Shown here piece by piece: positions 38,914-51,500 of a DNA stretch of 64,000 nt (the stretch's first letter is position 1; each line of letters opens with the position of its first letter). The position numbers and the translations under genes were made by a program. Below the pieces are notes generated by a model. That model saw nothing but the letters and a program-made list of their open reading frames with translations. It did not search any database and had not been told where the DNA came from. Source of the stretch: Dendrocalamus latiflorus. Lineage: Eukaryota; Streptophyta; Magnoliopsida; Poales; Poaceae. The stretch spans positions 25,859,572 through 25,923,571 of the forward strand of contig CM029612.1 in the NCBI GenBank assembly GCA_017311315.1. Reading direction: 5' to 3'.

Positions 38914-41736
38914 TCACGAGAGCACCGTCTTGAGCTTGTAGTTCTTGGCGAAGGCGCTGTACACGACGAAGTTGAGCGTGCAAATGACGGCCATGGTCCA
39001 GAAGAAGTAGTCGAGGTGGCCCTGGTTGAGGTCATCGGAGATCCACCCGGGGCTGCCCTCCGTCGCCGTGAACACCTCCACGACGGCGTAGATGAGCGAG
39101 CTCATGTAGCTCCCCAGCGCGATGGTGAGCAGCGCGAGCGACGTGCACATGCTCTTCATGGTGTCCGGCGCCTCGCCGAAGAAGAACTCCAGCTGCGCGA
39201 TGTAGCAGAACACCTCCGCGCCAGCCAGGAAGAAGTACTGGGGCAGCTGCCACGCGATGCTGATCTCCTCGCTGCGCGCTGCTCTGTCCAACCGCTTCAT
39301 CTCGATGAGCGCCGCGACCGCCATGGCGAGGGCCATGAGGAGGTGCCCGACGCCCATCCTCTGCAGCTGCGACGGCTCGCCCCTCAGCGCCGGCACGATC
39401 ACCTTGCTGTAGAGGAGAACCCAGGTCAGGACGCAGAGCACCTCGAAGGAGCTCAGCGACGCCGCCGGTATCGGCAACGACAGGATGGTCATGTCCATGG
39501 CGTTGCCCTGCTGGATGAAGGTGGTGTTCATCTGCGTGTACGCCGCTGAGAGGATGACGCTGGTAGCCCATATGGGCAGAAGCCGCAGCAGGATCTTGAG
39601 CTCCTCGACCTGTGTCACTGTGCAGAGCTTCCACGAGCTCACCGCCTTTGGCCTCTCCACCAGTTCCGACTCCGGGAGGATGGCCGCCTTGTCGAGAAAC
39701 GCGAACTCGTCGGTGTGCGCGATCATGGGCTGGGAGTCACTCTTATCGCTGACTTCGTAGAGGAGGTCAGCGTCGGCGGGCAGCTTGAGGCTGACTTTCC
39801 TGCAGGCGGCGACGACGACCTGGCAGAGGCTCTTGAGCGGCGTTCCCGTCGGCATGCGGCGCTTGTACATGGGCGTGGCGAGCACGAAGGCGACGAAGGC
39901 GAGCGCGATGCACGCCGTGGCGATGCCGAAACCGAGGCCCCAGCTGACGTTCTGCTGGATCCAGACGAGGAACACGCCAGAGACGATCGGTCCGAAGTCG
40001 ACGCTGAGGTAGAACCAGCTGAAGAAGGACACCTTGCTTTCCCGGTCCGCCGCGCAGTCGTCGTCGAACTGCTCCGCCCCGAACGGTAGCAGCGAGGACC
40101 GCACCCCGCCGCTCCCGACCGCCACGAGGTACAGCCCAAGGAACGCGAAGGTCTGCGCCCCCAGCAAAGACCTATCCGCGCCGCACGACGCGCCCGCCGC
40201 GCACTGCGCCGTGGCCGGCAGGAACGCCGAGAAGGTGACCAGCATCATCCCAAGAAGGTAGACGAAGAGGGAGACAAGGATGGTGTTGTAGTTGCCCCAG
40301 AACGTGTCGGCAATGATGGCGCCGAAGATCGGGGTGAGGTAGCTCGTCCCGAACCACGTCGTGACGTTGGACGCGCTCGCGAGGTTGCTGCCGTGGAGGA
40401 CGGTCTCCAGGTACACCACCAGGTTCGTCGAGATGCCATTGAACGCCGTGCTCTCCAGGCATTCGAACCCTGCACCAATTGCAGTTGCAGCCTTCAGTTA
40501 TTACTAGCTCAATAGTCGCAGATTACGATACTTTTGTATTTTGTTTTTGCAAATGGTCCTAAAACTAGTGGTTTCTTTTTTTTATCTAATGTTTTTGGTT
40601 TCTCATGGCCTTCAAGACGATAACTTGTGCCTTTTATAAATTTATATTAATACATACTAATAAAATTATAATATCAAGAATTTTTGATAGAAAATCGAAT
40701 AATACGTTTTCATATAATCGATCTAGATAATTTGAAACATAATGGTGACTAAACTTTAGAAAGTCTGATGGCACGTATTTAAAGATGTGAAATAAAAAAG
40801 AAACTGAGGGAGTAGCATTTTGTGTTTGTAATTATTTTCTGGCACAGTTTGTTCTTTTTTGAAAAAAAAGAAATATAGAGTTCTGCTCACCTAGAACTAC
40901 AGCTGGTGCCTTGCTACCGCTGCGTTTTTTATTCTTGAGGAGTGGCAGTTGCAGGCTCACGTCTTGATTCGTTGGCCCGTGAGTCTGTAATGGAGACATA
41001 TATATTGTAGAAATTATTAGCAACAGGAAATTTTAATGCCAGTGTGTTGAAAAGTTGTCGGGATGATGGCATGATGCACAAGTGTGTTGAAACAGTGGTT
41101 GTGGTGTGTAGGTTTTCCCGTATGCGCGAAAGATTCGATCAGTTTAAGAAGTATATGTTCCTCTTCTACTTTAATTTAGACTTTATTAGTCTAATGGGGC
41201 TGCTAGATGTATACCAACTCCCGCCTCGTCATCGCAATTGCTCTCCCTCTTCCTTCAGGAAAGGATGCATTCGGCGTCTACACGAAACATGCGTCATCCT
41301 AGATTAAAAATTAAGCATTTTAATTTCCATCAATCTCGTCATCCTGCCATTTCGTCCCGCGAGGAATTCGGAGAAACAATGGTGATAAACTAACAAGAAC
41401 TCATCAGTTAATCCTGAAACGGCCCTGATCGATCACTCTTAAGACGACCTGATGGATGCAGCATGAGACAGAGCGATGGGAGAAGAGAGGGGGAGGGATA
41501 GAGCTGGTCAACGGCATGAAGTTACCTCGGGCAGCAGCGGCGTGCGCTCGCCTCTCTCCATGGCGTCTCCGGCGTCCCTGTCGATCGACGCGAGCGGTGA
41601 GCGGACGGCGAGCGGTGAGCTGATGGTAGATCTTAGTCTCATGAAGGCCCGCGTGGAATTCGGAGAAACAATGGTGATAGACTGTATAACAACAATGCGA
41701 TCGTCATCAATTAAAGTAAGCGACTTGATGAATGCG

Positions 41737-41780
<44 letters not shown>

Positions 41781-41855
41781 TGATCAAACGAGCGTTACCT
41801 CGGGCTTGTTGAGCGGCGCGCGCTTGTCTCTCTTCATGGCGTCTCCGGCGTCCAT
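38914..41855 (-). CDS. NPF/PTR-family (POT) transporter, NPF8-like, with two alternative first exons
   Basis: Core exons: 40984-40891 (94 nt) and 40469-38914 (1556 nt). The first exon is 41561-41526 (MERGERTPLLPE) or 41855-41799 (MDAGDAMKRDKRAPLNKPE). Both end in phase 0 before GTAAC and give 561 or 568 aa with no frame error. The protein has about twelve hydrophobic segments. The PTR signature region reads GLYLVAVGSGGVRSSLLPFG and then AEQFDD, and a central hydrophilic loop carries DKSDSQPMIAHTDEF. The C-terminal half has FFLAGAEVFCYIAQLEFFFG. The family moves nitrate, di/tripeptides or hormones with protons across membranes; the substrate cannot be read from sequence. The first-helix motif, usually ExxER/K, here reads ECLES, so the last basic residue is Ser. 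The NPF8 grouping is from recalled similarity and is less certain than the family. Confidence 0.92.
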
Positions 41856-41880
41856 GTCGATCGATGCGAGCTGGGAGCTA
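41363..41880. repeat. Tandem duplication spanning the NPF first exon, with a (GA)n tract
   Basis: GGAATTCGGAGAAACAATGGTGATA occurs at 41363 and again (with one change, TAG for TAA) at 41655. GACGCCGGAGACGCCATG (minus strand) occurs at both candidate first exons. Unit length is about 280-290 bp. A GA microsatellite (about 41740-41777) sits between the units. Each unit carries a start codon, a short basic/acidic leader and a GAG/GTAAC splice donor. Confidence 0.8.
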
Positions 41881-43560
41881 ACGGTTCTTGCAGGCAAGAG
41901 ATGTGCACGATTAAATCAAAGAAGCTTTGAGCTAGCTAGCCTTCCTCTCCCTCTCCCTCTCCGGTAGCGAGCTCTGTGCTTCTCCGCTCTTTTCAGTTGC
42001 TGCTCCGCTGGTACCACACGATCGAGCACTAAGCTGCGAGACAGCCCGGCTGCCTATATAGCGTAGCGCGGGCGTACGCGCTGGTTGGTGAACGGGGATT
42101 TGTTATTGAGGGTCGCCGTCGTCGCACGTAGAATAATAGCGCGCGAACGCTTCAAAACAAGATCCCCACTTGCATGTTAGTACTACTTCCACCAAAACAT
42201 GCATGTTTAGGTGAGTACTTCTGGGAGCAGATGCCGACTAGGTCGCGACACAGCTAAGCCGGAAGTTTCCACGTGGTAGGTGACGGATGCTTGCACTCTG
42301 CAGGCTGAAGCATGCGCGAGTTTGATTGATTCTTCTGAAGAACTGTCGTACTCGATCGCCAGTGTGCGCCAGGTATTTTTTTCCCCTTCTTTCTTGGCAG
42401 TCGGCACCAGGAAAGGGAGTAGGGACTGAACTTGTGTTAACTAATGGCATGTTGGCATTCAGACGAGGTCCATTGGTAGTTATCAAAACGAGGGGGGCTT
42501 TTGTGAGGGCAGATAATTTTATGCCAAACTTCTCATCGAATATGACAGATTTACAGGGCTGTGATCCTTTCGGTTTGTTTCTTCCCGGGAGCAGGATGCC
42601 ATTTCATAGACAAATTAGATTGTTCTGCCATGATAACGATTAGCAAAGACATTAGGTGAAGACAAATGTCAAATGGTGCTGAAGATTGCACGGTGTATTT
42701 GCATGTTTGGACAGTCCCATCAAGGTACACGAATAAACGAATTGTACGAACTTTGCTGAATAGTAATGTCAGCTCTGAAGTCATGCATTTGTGTTTACCT
42801 ACCAGTCAGCGCCAACCGCTCAATGAACTATGGAAATCCAGACAAACAGATTCCTTCAATTTCAAAAGATTTTGCCTTCTTTTCCCCCAAAATTCGTCAG
42901 ACGAATATCGAGCACATGCAAATTTAGGAGAACTCTCTCACTGTCAAACCATGCGGGGATCTAAAATAATTTAGCAATGCGTCATGACGCGTGCAATTCA
43001 ATCATGCAATTAGGTGCTCTGAATTCTTGCAATGTTTTATGACACATCCCAAATTATGGGGCATGCAAAAATAAGAAATTTTTTTAACTTTTTAATGTAT
43101 TTTTGTTTCCTTGGCTCTTTATTGGAGTTTCTTTGAAAAGTTTGAATTTCAAAAACAAAAGTGCTTAGAATGCAATTCAAATTAGAACTCAAAAACCATA
43201 CTAAAAAGAGGATCAAAAGTTGGTATAAGAAAACTTACGGGGAAAACCATCCTAAAAACTCACGAGTATAATCTTGGCACTAAAAATAAATATTGAAGCG
43301 AGTTCTAAAACCATCTAAATCAAATAAGTATATTTTAGTTCAACCAGAAGTCTTCTCAGATTTTTTCTAAAAAATCAAGAGAAGATAAAACTTTAAAAAG
43401 TCATTCACGATTCTTGAATTGACCTTGAGCACTTCGCTCACTGGAACATCGAGAAACCAACGTCATTCACGACGCTGGCGAGCACACCATCGTGTTCTAG
43501 CTACTTTGGTGAGCTTCTCTCCTCTCCAACTCTATCACAACGTACCTTACCTCTTTGATT
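41881..43560. other. NPF upstream region and intergenic DNA
   Basis: The first ~250 bp upstream of the distal ATG include TCTCCCTCTCCCTCTCC and TATATAGCG (about 42054-42062), the latter on the plus strand. AT-rich DNA with no domain-bearing ORF follows. Confidence 0.4.
42945..43036. repeat. Dispersed repeat, copy matching 61044-61133
   Basis: The segment from CCATGCGGGGATCTAAAATA to TCTTGCAATGTTTTA matches 61044-61133 (CCATGAGGGGATGTAAAATA to TCTTGCAATGTTTTG) at about 85% by eye, in the same orientation, without gaps of note. Confidence 0.8.
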
Positions 43561-44059
43561 GACCTTTCATGCAGTAGATCATTCGAGATAGACTTTCTTC
43601 TTCCACTCCGACCAAGACGTCGCCGTTAGACTTTCTCCCTCCGGTAAGCCATACCTCGATTCCTTTTGCCCATACTTCTGCATGCATGTATGCATGCAAG
43701 CTCGTGCACACCCTTTTGTAGCTTCTCTGTTGCCGAACATCGTTGTTGCCGTGGACCCCTTCACCATCAACGAGGTCTCTGACGCCAGCTTCCTCCGCTC
43801 CTTCTTGAGTGCCATCATTGCATTTGGTGAGTTCCTCCTCCCCATGAAAGCTCCCCTAGTACCGAATCGAGCCCTAGTATCTCATAGCCCTATAGTGCCC
43901 TTCCCTTACCTTCGCCACTATAGGACCACACTGTCGACCACCCTACCCTCCAAGTTAGGCCGTGATTGTTCACCTAGGATTGCGGGCTGAGGTCCCAGCT
44001 CTGTTTTAGCTCACACCCTGTCTGCCGAGGAGTCCCTTGCTGGTGACGAGCCGTGGCTC
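43561..44059. other. Intergenic, no gene recognised
   Basis: C/T-rich DNA with short overlapping frames and no domain. It precedes the simple-repeat region and may be part of the same repeat unit. Confidence 0.35.
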
Positions 44060-45650
44060 TCTCGATAGATAGGAGTATCGTAGTGGTCAGAATGACTAAA
44101 AGAACTAAAGTAGTCAAAATCGAAAAGAAAACTGTGGTAGTCGAACACAAGAATAGAACTGTAGCAGTCAAAGTCGAAATATGGCATTGATGTCAAGATC
44201 TTCGATCGCTGTCGGTGTCAAAATATTATATCACAGCCGGTGTTGAAATCTTCGATCACTGCTATGTCAAGATACTTGACCACAGTTGTTGTCAAAATCT
44301 TCAACCATTGCCGTTGTCGAAATCTTCGACCATAGCTGTTGTCAAAATCTTTGGCTGCTGTCATGATCAAACTCTTCGACCACAACTAGTGTCGAAATCT
44401 TCGGCTGCTGCCATTATCGAAATCTTTGACTGTAGCCAGTGTTGAAAGCTTCGATCGCTACCATTGTAGAAATTTTTTCTGTAGCTGTTATCGAAACCTT
44501 CGATCACTATCGAAGCCGAGCCTTTGATCGTAGCCGTAGTCGAGATCCTCGACAACTGCCGGTGTCGAGATCTTCGACCGTTACCGGTGTCAAAATTTTT
44601 GACTGCTGTCGTTATCAAAATCTTTGACTGCTGCTGGGCTCGTAAATCTTCAACCACTGACCGTAGTCGTAAGCTACAATACCCAGTCAGTAGTCGTAAG
44701 CTACAGTACGTTGTCGATAGTCAAAAACTATAGAACCTACTCGGTAGTCGATAGTCAAAAACTATATAACCTAGTCGATAGTTGGTAGTAAAAAACTACA
44801 GAACCTACTTGATGGTCGGTAGTCGAAAACTACATAACCAACTTAGTAGTCAAAATCTATAGAATGTAGCTGGTAATCGGTAGTCGTAAGTTATAGTACC
44901 TGGTCGGTAGTCGTAAGTTATAGTACCTGGTCGGTAGTCGTTATAATACCCGGTTGGTAGTCATTATAGTACCCGATCGGTATTCGTAAGTTATAGTACC
45001 TGATCGGTAGTCATAAGTTACAGAACCTAGTCGGTAGTTGAAAATTATAGAACCTAGTTGGTAGTCGAAACCTACATAACCTAGTCAGTAGTCGAAACCT
45101 ACATAACCTAGTCAGTAGTCGAAACCTACATAACCTAGTCAGTAGTTTGTAATCGAAACCTACAGGACCTAGTCGGTAGTCAGTAGTTGAAACCTACAGA
45201 GCCTAGTCAGTAGTCATAAGCAACAGTACCTAGTCCATGCTCGGAAGACCTACGTGGTTGAAGACCAGTAGTATTGACTCTATTTGAGCGGTACGACCGA
45301 TGTTATTGTAGGATCGACATAGTTGAAGATCTGTGTGGTTGAAGTACCGTAGTCGGTAGTCAGAGCGTCCGAGTACCGTAGTGGTCGAAATGTCTAAGTA
45401 TCAAAGAAGTTGTAAATCGTACTCGTAAGGTCGGTAGCCACAATGGTTGTAAGGCCATGAGCTACAATGGCTGTGAGTTACTAACTACCATGGTTGTAGG
45501 CTGCAGTAGTCGTAGATGGAATCGAGTAGCGACTAGGGAACATAAGAAGTCGGAAGAACAACGTAGTGGCCGAGGAACGTTAGAAGTCGGAAGAACACCG
45601 TAACAGCCGAAGAACATTAGTAGTCGTAAAGAATACTATACCAACCGAGG
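44060..45650. repeat. Degenerate tandem-repeat field (30-bp and ~27-36-bp periods)
   Basis: From about 44200 to 44660 the motif GTCGAAATCTTCGACCA-CTG recurs with a clear 30-bp period. From about 44690 to 45230 a second motif, CGGTAGTCGTAAGTTATAGTACCT, recurs at about 27-36 bp. Around 45530-45640 a third, GAAGTCGGAAGAACA-CGTA, recurs at about 50 bp. All share the core TAGTCG/GTCGAAA, so they may derive from one ancestral unit. No reading frame of note. Confidence 0.85.
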
Positions 45651-47649
45651 AGATAATTCAAACCAAGCCAAGGTACTCTACGATCGGCTATTCCTATCCC
45701 TCTTTGAGTTAAGAAGCAGAATAATCCTATGAATATTTATTCACCTTTGATCCATCCTTGTTTTCCTTCCCAGCAAAACTTCCCTGCCATTCCTTCATTC
45801 ACTTAAACTCTATTCGACTATGTCAAACATCCCTCACTCTCTAAACCTTCTCTTACATCACCGAATTCAATCCTAATAAAACTTAATGAAGTTCTCTTTG
45901 GATTTATTTGGATCTTTTGCAGTCCTTTGGATTTATTTAGTCTTTCGATCGCTTATCATGTAATTGGAAGTCGAAGTCCTGAAGGAGCACCAACACGAGC
46001 AGAATCGACACAAAGATGAAGACCAATAGCTTCAAGATCATTGATTGATAAGGTTTTGAGTAAGATCAAGACCATAGTAATTTAGCAAGACAAGCACCCC
46101 CTTTGACCATGTTGATCCCAGTATTTCAATTATTGTATATTGTTTCCAAAATCTATTATGCATGCGTGTATGTTTCACTAAAATAGCTATACTGTGGGTA
46201 ATGGTAGTTACAACCACTTGTATGCATTGAACTTCCTTGCAAATTTGATGTCCTCACTGTTGTAATCTTAGGACATACCTTAGACAATAGCTAATATCAA
46301 TTTGGATATATTATATTGATATATGGTCTAGATGTTTAGCCATGCGATAGCTTTCACTAAGTTTGATATTTCGGAAAAATTGCACATGGATACGGAAGAT
46401 TTCAAAATGTTGGTCCAAAGGAGGAATTTCTGTTAGTTTGGTATAAAAATAAAATGAAAAACCTAGTTTTCACATGAGAGTGAGTTATATGATAAGCTGT
46501 CAAATGTGAGGCGGAACCTCGCATATATATAGGAGGAGATTTTCGCCGAGGTCAATTAAGAAACAAACGTTATTGTCATATATCTAAGTCACACCGTGCA
46601 ACCACATGTGCTATATGGGCTCTGGTATTTAGCTGATTAAGTTGTCTAGATCTAGCCTTGCAGTGTGGTAGGCGTAGAAGTAGTAAGAGCATTCTGCGTA
46701 ACGGTTTGGCTTGTAAGGGCTCCCTTCACCGAGGTGTTAGGACCGAGATTCGCTATTACAATGGTGAATACCTCATTAAGGGATGGAATCCACTGAGGTG
46801 AGGGTCTGTCATGCGGCTCACTTGGCGTACCCAAGTGAGGGCTTGTCCATTCATCATGCTGGTGCAAGGTTAGGACTAGATGGCCTAAAAGCTATATGAT
46901 AATCATTTCGTCGCACATCTAAGGAAGCGTGTAATGTCTAACAGCGTATTTGTTTATCTCGTATGTATAAAGTTATGCAACCTCTACAAGGTGTTAAAAA
47001 TATTTAAATAGCCATGCTCACAGTCATGAGCAAGCTTGAATGTAGCCACAATGGGTATAGTTTTCATTTCCAAAACTGTTTCGCTGAACATATGGGATGG
47101 CATGTACGTATCTTCCGTGTGTCATGCCCATGGGAGGGAATTGTGTGATGTTCATAACCGAGGAAGACTGCGAATGGATTTGATCTTTTGTTATGGAAGC
47201 TATACAAATGTTATTTCTTTACATACCAAATGCTATTTACAATTCTGTTGCAAATTATTACTTATTAATATTGCAAATAAAAATTATTTCATACTGAAAA
47301 TAACTTAGTATAGAACCTCATCCTTTGATAGCCATGCATATATATAATTTTGCGATACGCTGAGTATGTAATATACTCAATCTTGCTTAAATTATTGTTG
47401 ATCAGAAAATGAAGAAGGATACGAGCGAGAAGACATGTCCATTGCCCCTGCATTGGGGAGTTCGACTATGGGTTTTTTTAGGGTCTAATTCTCCAGTCGT
47501 TTGCCTGTGGGCTATAGTGGCATACTACTGAATACTTTTGCTTATTTATTTGTCTTCCACTGTAATTTACTTTTGACTTTAGTATTTACCTGGCCAGTCA
47601 GCTTTATACTGTAAACCTTATTATGCATCGCTTATGTATTCACCACTTT
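45651..47649. other. Intergenic, no gene recognised
   Basis: AT-rich. A short minus-strand frame at 46652-46867 (rich in Pro, Thr and Ser) has no recognisable domain. Nothing else is supported up to the gypsy target site GTCAT at 47650. Confidence 0.4.
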
Positions 47650-47654
47650 GTCAT

Positions 47655-47903
47655 TGTTGTGGTTACAGACTAAACAGAGAGAGAGAGAGAGTATGGTAGT
47701 GGAGAGTTAGGTGAGTAATGGCTTAGGGTTCCCCCCATGGCTGGTATCGTATTCATATACCCTCTTGGGGAGTGCTTTTACAATAGTACCCTTATATTTG
47801 AGTATCCCCTCAGGGGCACTTATGTCATTATACATGTCCCATTTTGGGCCTTACGGCCTTCTAACAGGCCTACTGGGCTTAGGTGGGGGCCACCCCTACA
47901 ACA
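47655..47903 (-). repeat. 3' LTR of the gypsy element (249 bp)
   Basis: On the plus strand it runs TGTTGTGGTTACAG to CACCCCTACAACA. It differs from the other LTR by about six substitutions, two one-base indels in C-runs and a shorter GA tract. Confidence 0.95.
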
Positions 47904-48579
47904 GGAGCCTACAACGGGCCAAAGCCATGTTGCCGAGCCCTTTGGCCCCCTCCGTCCCATCGGCCTGTGACCCTCGACGGACTAATACACCTTCCTTGTC
48001 GCTAGAGCCGGCCTTCGCGCTGATGGTACGGGAGTCAGAGTGTCTTCTGCTCCCGGAGTTGTATGGCCGCAAGGTCGAAGATACTAGGGAGGCCGAAGGC
48101 CTCAACGGGGCCGAGGACATGGCGGGGACAGACCTCGCGCCCCGGATCTTTGTGGGCGCGAGGTAGAGCTTGCGCAGCTGTCTCCGGGCGGCTGAGTTTC
48201 GGGAAGAGCTCCGCGTGGCGTAGCGCCGACGCGGAGAGGTGGCTGCGCGGCCTGGGAGTGCGCTTTAATGACACCCGAAATCGCGCCGTCCCTTATCTTG
48301 TTAGGGGCAGACTGTCGCGGCCATTCTATCTGCTTTGCGCTGGGTGGGGGCACGCGACAAGCTGTGATTGGAGCGTCGTGGGATGTCAGCGGTCACACGA
48401 CCACGGCCGTTTGCCCCTTCCCCAGGGAAAATGGACACGCGGCAGGAACGCATCGGCGCGTCACACGCTGCCCGCCCACTTACCGCTGCCTGCCGCGGCT
48501 GTCAGTGGTCGCATTGCCCGATCGTGGGTAGCCGAACCGCTGTAATTCCGCCGTTTGGTCTTCTGCTTGCGGGGGAGGC

Positions 48580-51500
48580 GGGGGGACTTTATAAGGTGTC
48601 ACCGCGAGTATGCAAACGCTCCTCTTGGCTGCCTACTTGCTTGTGCTTTGCTTTCCTCTCCGTTTTCGTGCGCACCCCGCTGCTGCTTCCGCATCCGCTC
48701 CTGCTCGTCGTCGTAGTGGGGAGGGAGAAATGGCCGCGCGCGACGACCGCCCGGCTGACGTGGCGCTGCCCGTGACGCCACCACCAGCGGAGTATCGCCT
48801 GGTTCTGCGCGGCAAAACGCAAACCAACCATCGTTGGGATGCCATGAAGAAGTCAAAGGGCCACTGCTCCCGTGTGCTGGGGCGGAGTCCCGTCACGGAG
48901 GAGACCCTCCAAACCCTAACGAGACGGAGCCGAACCCGGGGGAATCAGAGGCAATCGTCTTCGTGGCGTTCTTCGATGCTGGGCTCCGGATCTCGTCGAC
49001 ACTCTTTGTTCGCGAGGTGCTGCGAGCCTATAGGTTGGAGTTGGCGCAGCTGACCCCGAATGCGATCGTCCGGCTGGCCATCTTCACCTGGGCGATGCGG
49101 ACGGAAGGTACCCGTCCCAGCGCCGATTTGTTCGCCATCCTGCACGACGCACGCTGCCAACTGAAGAAAATGGAAGGGGAGGTGTATTCGAACTTCGGTA
49201 GCGTGAACTTCGTGTTAAGGATGGATTGCGCACATTTGTTCCCCGCGTTGGCTACGCGGGGAAAGTGGGAGTCTGGCTGGACATGGCGGTGGTTCTACCA
49301 CCTTGTGACGAGCACGAGCGGTCTTCGGAGCCAGGGGGAGCCGATATCATTCAACCGCTCTCCGGATGTGAAGCCCAGGTCCGGCGACGAACAACAGGCG
49401 CGAAGACTTGCTGGCATCGCCCTTCGGTTCAACATGCGCGACCTCACTGAGGAGTTCACCATGTGTGGGATAGCTCCGCTTTCCTGTAACTGGAAGTACG
49501 AGCGGCGGGGGCCCGACCGGAAGGATGGCATCCACCCGGGAGTGTCTTCGCTCCATAAGCCCTCCGCACCCTGTAAGTATCACTACCGTGGGCCACGCAC
49601 CGCCTGGGTGCTCGCAAACCCTTATGTATGACATTTCGCCTTCGCGTGCAGTGCGCCGGTTAGAAGACGCAGAGCGCGTGGTGGTTGCGATTCTTGGGCC
49701 ATACACGGCGAAGGAGCACAAGGCACGTGAGTCCGCAACTTCCTTGGTGAAGCAAGGGCAGATTAACCGGGTATGCAAGGTCCTGGGGATTCCCGTTCTG
49801 GAACGCCCGGTGCCTGTGGAAACGCCAAGTGGCGCGAAGGCGGGGGCGCCGCCCTCGCGGCGCGAGGTCCGACCGGAGACCATTATCTTCAGCCCACTGG
49901 CCGTGCCACCGGTCGAGACTATGGGGACGAGGGGCGAGACGGGCGCTGAGCCCGAACCGGCCGGTTCAGAGAGGCACACTATTCCCGACGAGGCCTTACA
50001 CGGTGGCGAGGCGACATGCCCAAGCCTCGTTGTTCTTGAAGATGATGCCTCGTCGCCTCTAGCGGCAACCGTGGCCTTGCCGCTCACGACAGCTACTGCG
50101 GCTACTAAGGCAATCGCAGAAGTGTCGCCTGCATCTCCGAGGGCGAAACGCCCTCGGGTGCAGTCACCTCCGCCTTCGAGAGGCCGGTTTAGCGTGGCAG
50201 GCCCAGTGACCGGGGTCCTGGTACCCAGCGGGGGTGTTGCCGAAGCCGAGGGGGTTGTTGCTCCTTAGGCCAACGAGGTGGTCACAACCCAGGTGGAGGC
50301 CAGGCGGAGTACCGTGGTAGAGGGTGCTGGAGGTAGGTGTGGCTCCTTTTCCTCCCACGACTTCGCGAAACTCTCTCCAATTTGCTCGCTCATTCCATCG
50401 TCGACATCAGGCGAGACAAGGTCTCCCAGACGAGGACAAGAATCGAGCAACGGGGGTGCCCGCGAAGTCTCTGGCCTAATTGAGCAGGGGACTGTGTGTG
50501 CTCCAAGTGTTGTCGAAGGCGCTGGCGTGGAGGCTCTAGGGCTTGGCGTCTCCGACTTCGTTCCTCGGTGGGAGACGCTTCGCGCCTAGAGCGAGGCGGC
50601 GGAGTACGCTGACGGCCATTTGGATCGACAAGCGCTGCGGTCCTACGGGGGCGACCTTTTGGTGCTCGCGCTGGGTGCCTCGGAGAGGAGGATAACTGTC
50701 CCTGCTCGCGCTCCATGTCTTTTGCTTAGCTAATGGGTAACCCTTGTTCTTGTGCCCTTGTAGACGCTTGCGATCAGCAAAGCCCTCGAGGAGACTCGCG
50801 CGTGCGAACGGAGGGCGCTGGAAGACCAGCTGCGTGCCGCTGACGATGCCCACACCGCCAAGGACGAGCGCATTTGGGTGCTGATGGCGGAACGTGATGA
50901 GGCTATCTTCGACGCACAGTTGGTAGGCGCGAACGTGAAGAGCACGGCGCTAGCAGCACAACGCGCGACAGAGGAGGCTCAACGCATCGCGACGGAGCAG
51001 ACCACCCTTCTACAACAAATCTCTGCGCTGGAGGCAGAGAAGGACCAGCTTACTACTTCCCTTGTAGAGAAGACCTTGTCCTTGGACAACGCGTCTACAT
51101 CTGCATGGGGGGCGATGGAGTCTTTGGAGCAGGCCCTCCGGGAGCTCTCCGTGCACGTGGAGGACGCCACTCATAGTCGTCAAGATCTGATGGAGACGCT
51201 TGGGCGAATCGAACAGGGCTCAAGCGTCGCCCTTCGCGGTGCTAAGGCCTTCGGCACCCACTGCGGCTACATGAGTGTTGGCCTTGCTCTCGCCTTGCTG
51301 CACGCTGGTGGGTGTGAGCATGTCAATGAGCTGGCGAACCCCCAGCTTGACCTGCCCGCCCAGCCCGGGATGATATCTCATGCGGTTCGCGCCGCCCAGC
51401 CCACCATCCAAAATATTCACAATCGGATTTGGAATTACATCAGGGAAGATGCCACCACGGTTGCGTTGCGGCGGACGCTGCACGATGAGGGGGATGTGCT

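Noticed and set aside
39016..40089. Plus-strand ORFs opposite the NPF transporter
   Set aside because: Shadows of the GC-rich NPF exon, rich in Arg/His/Glu with no domain.
46652..46867. 71-codon minus-strand ORF considered as a gag fragment
   Set aside because: Pro/Thr/Ser-rich peptide without any gag or zinc-knuckle motif. Not distinguishable from chance.
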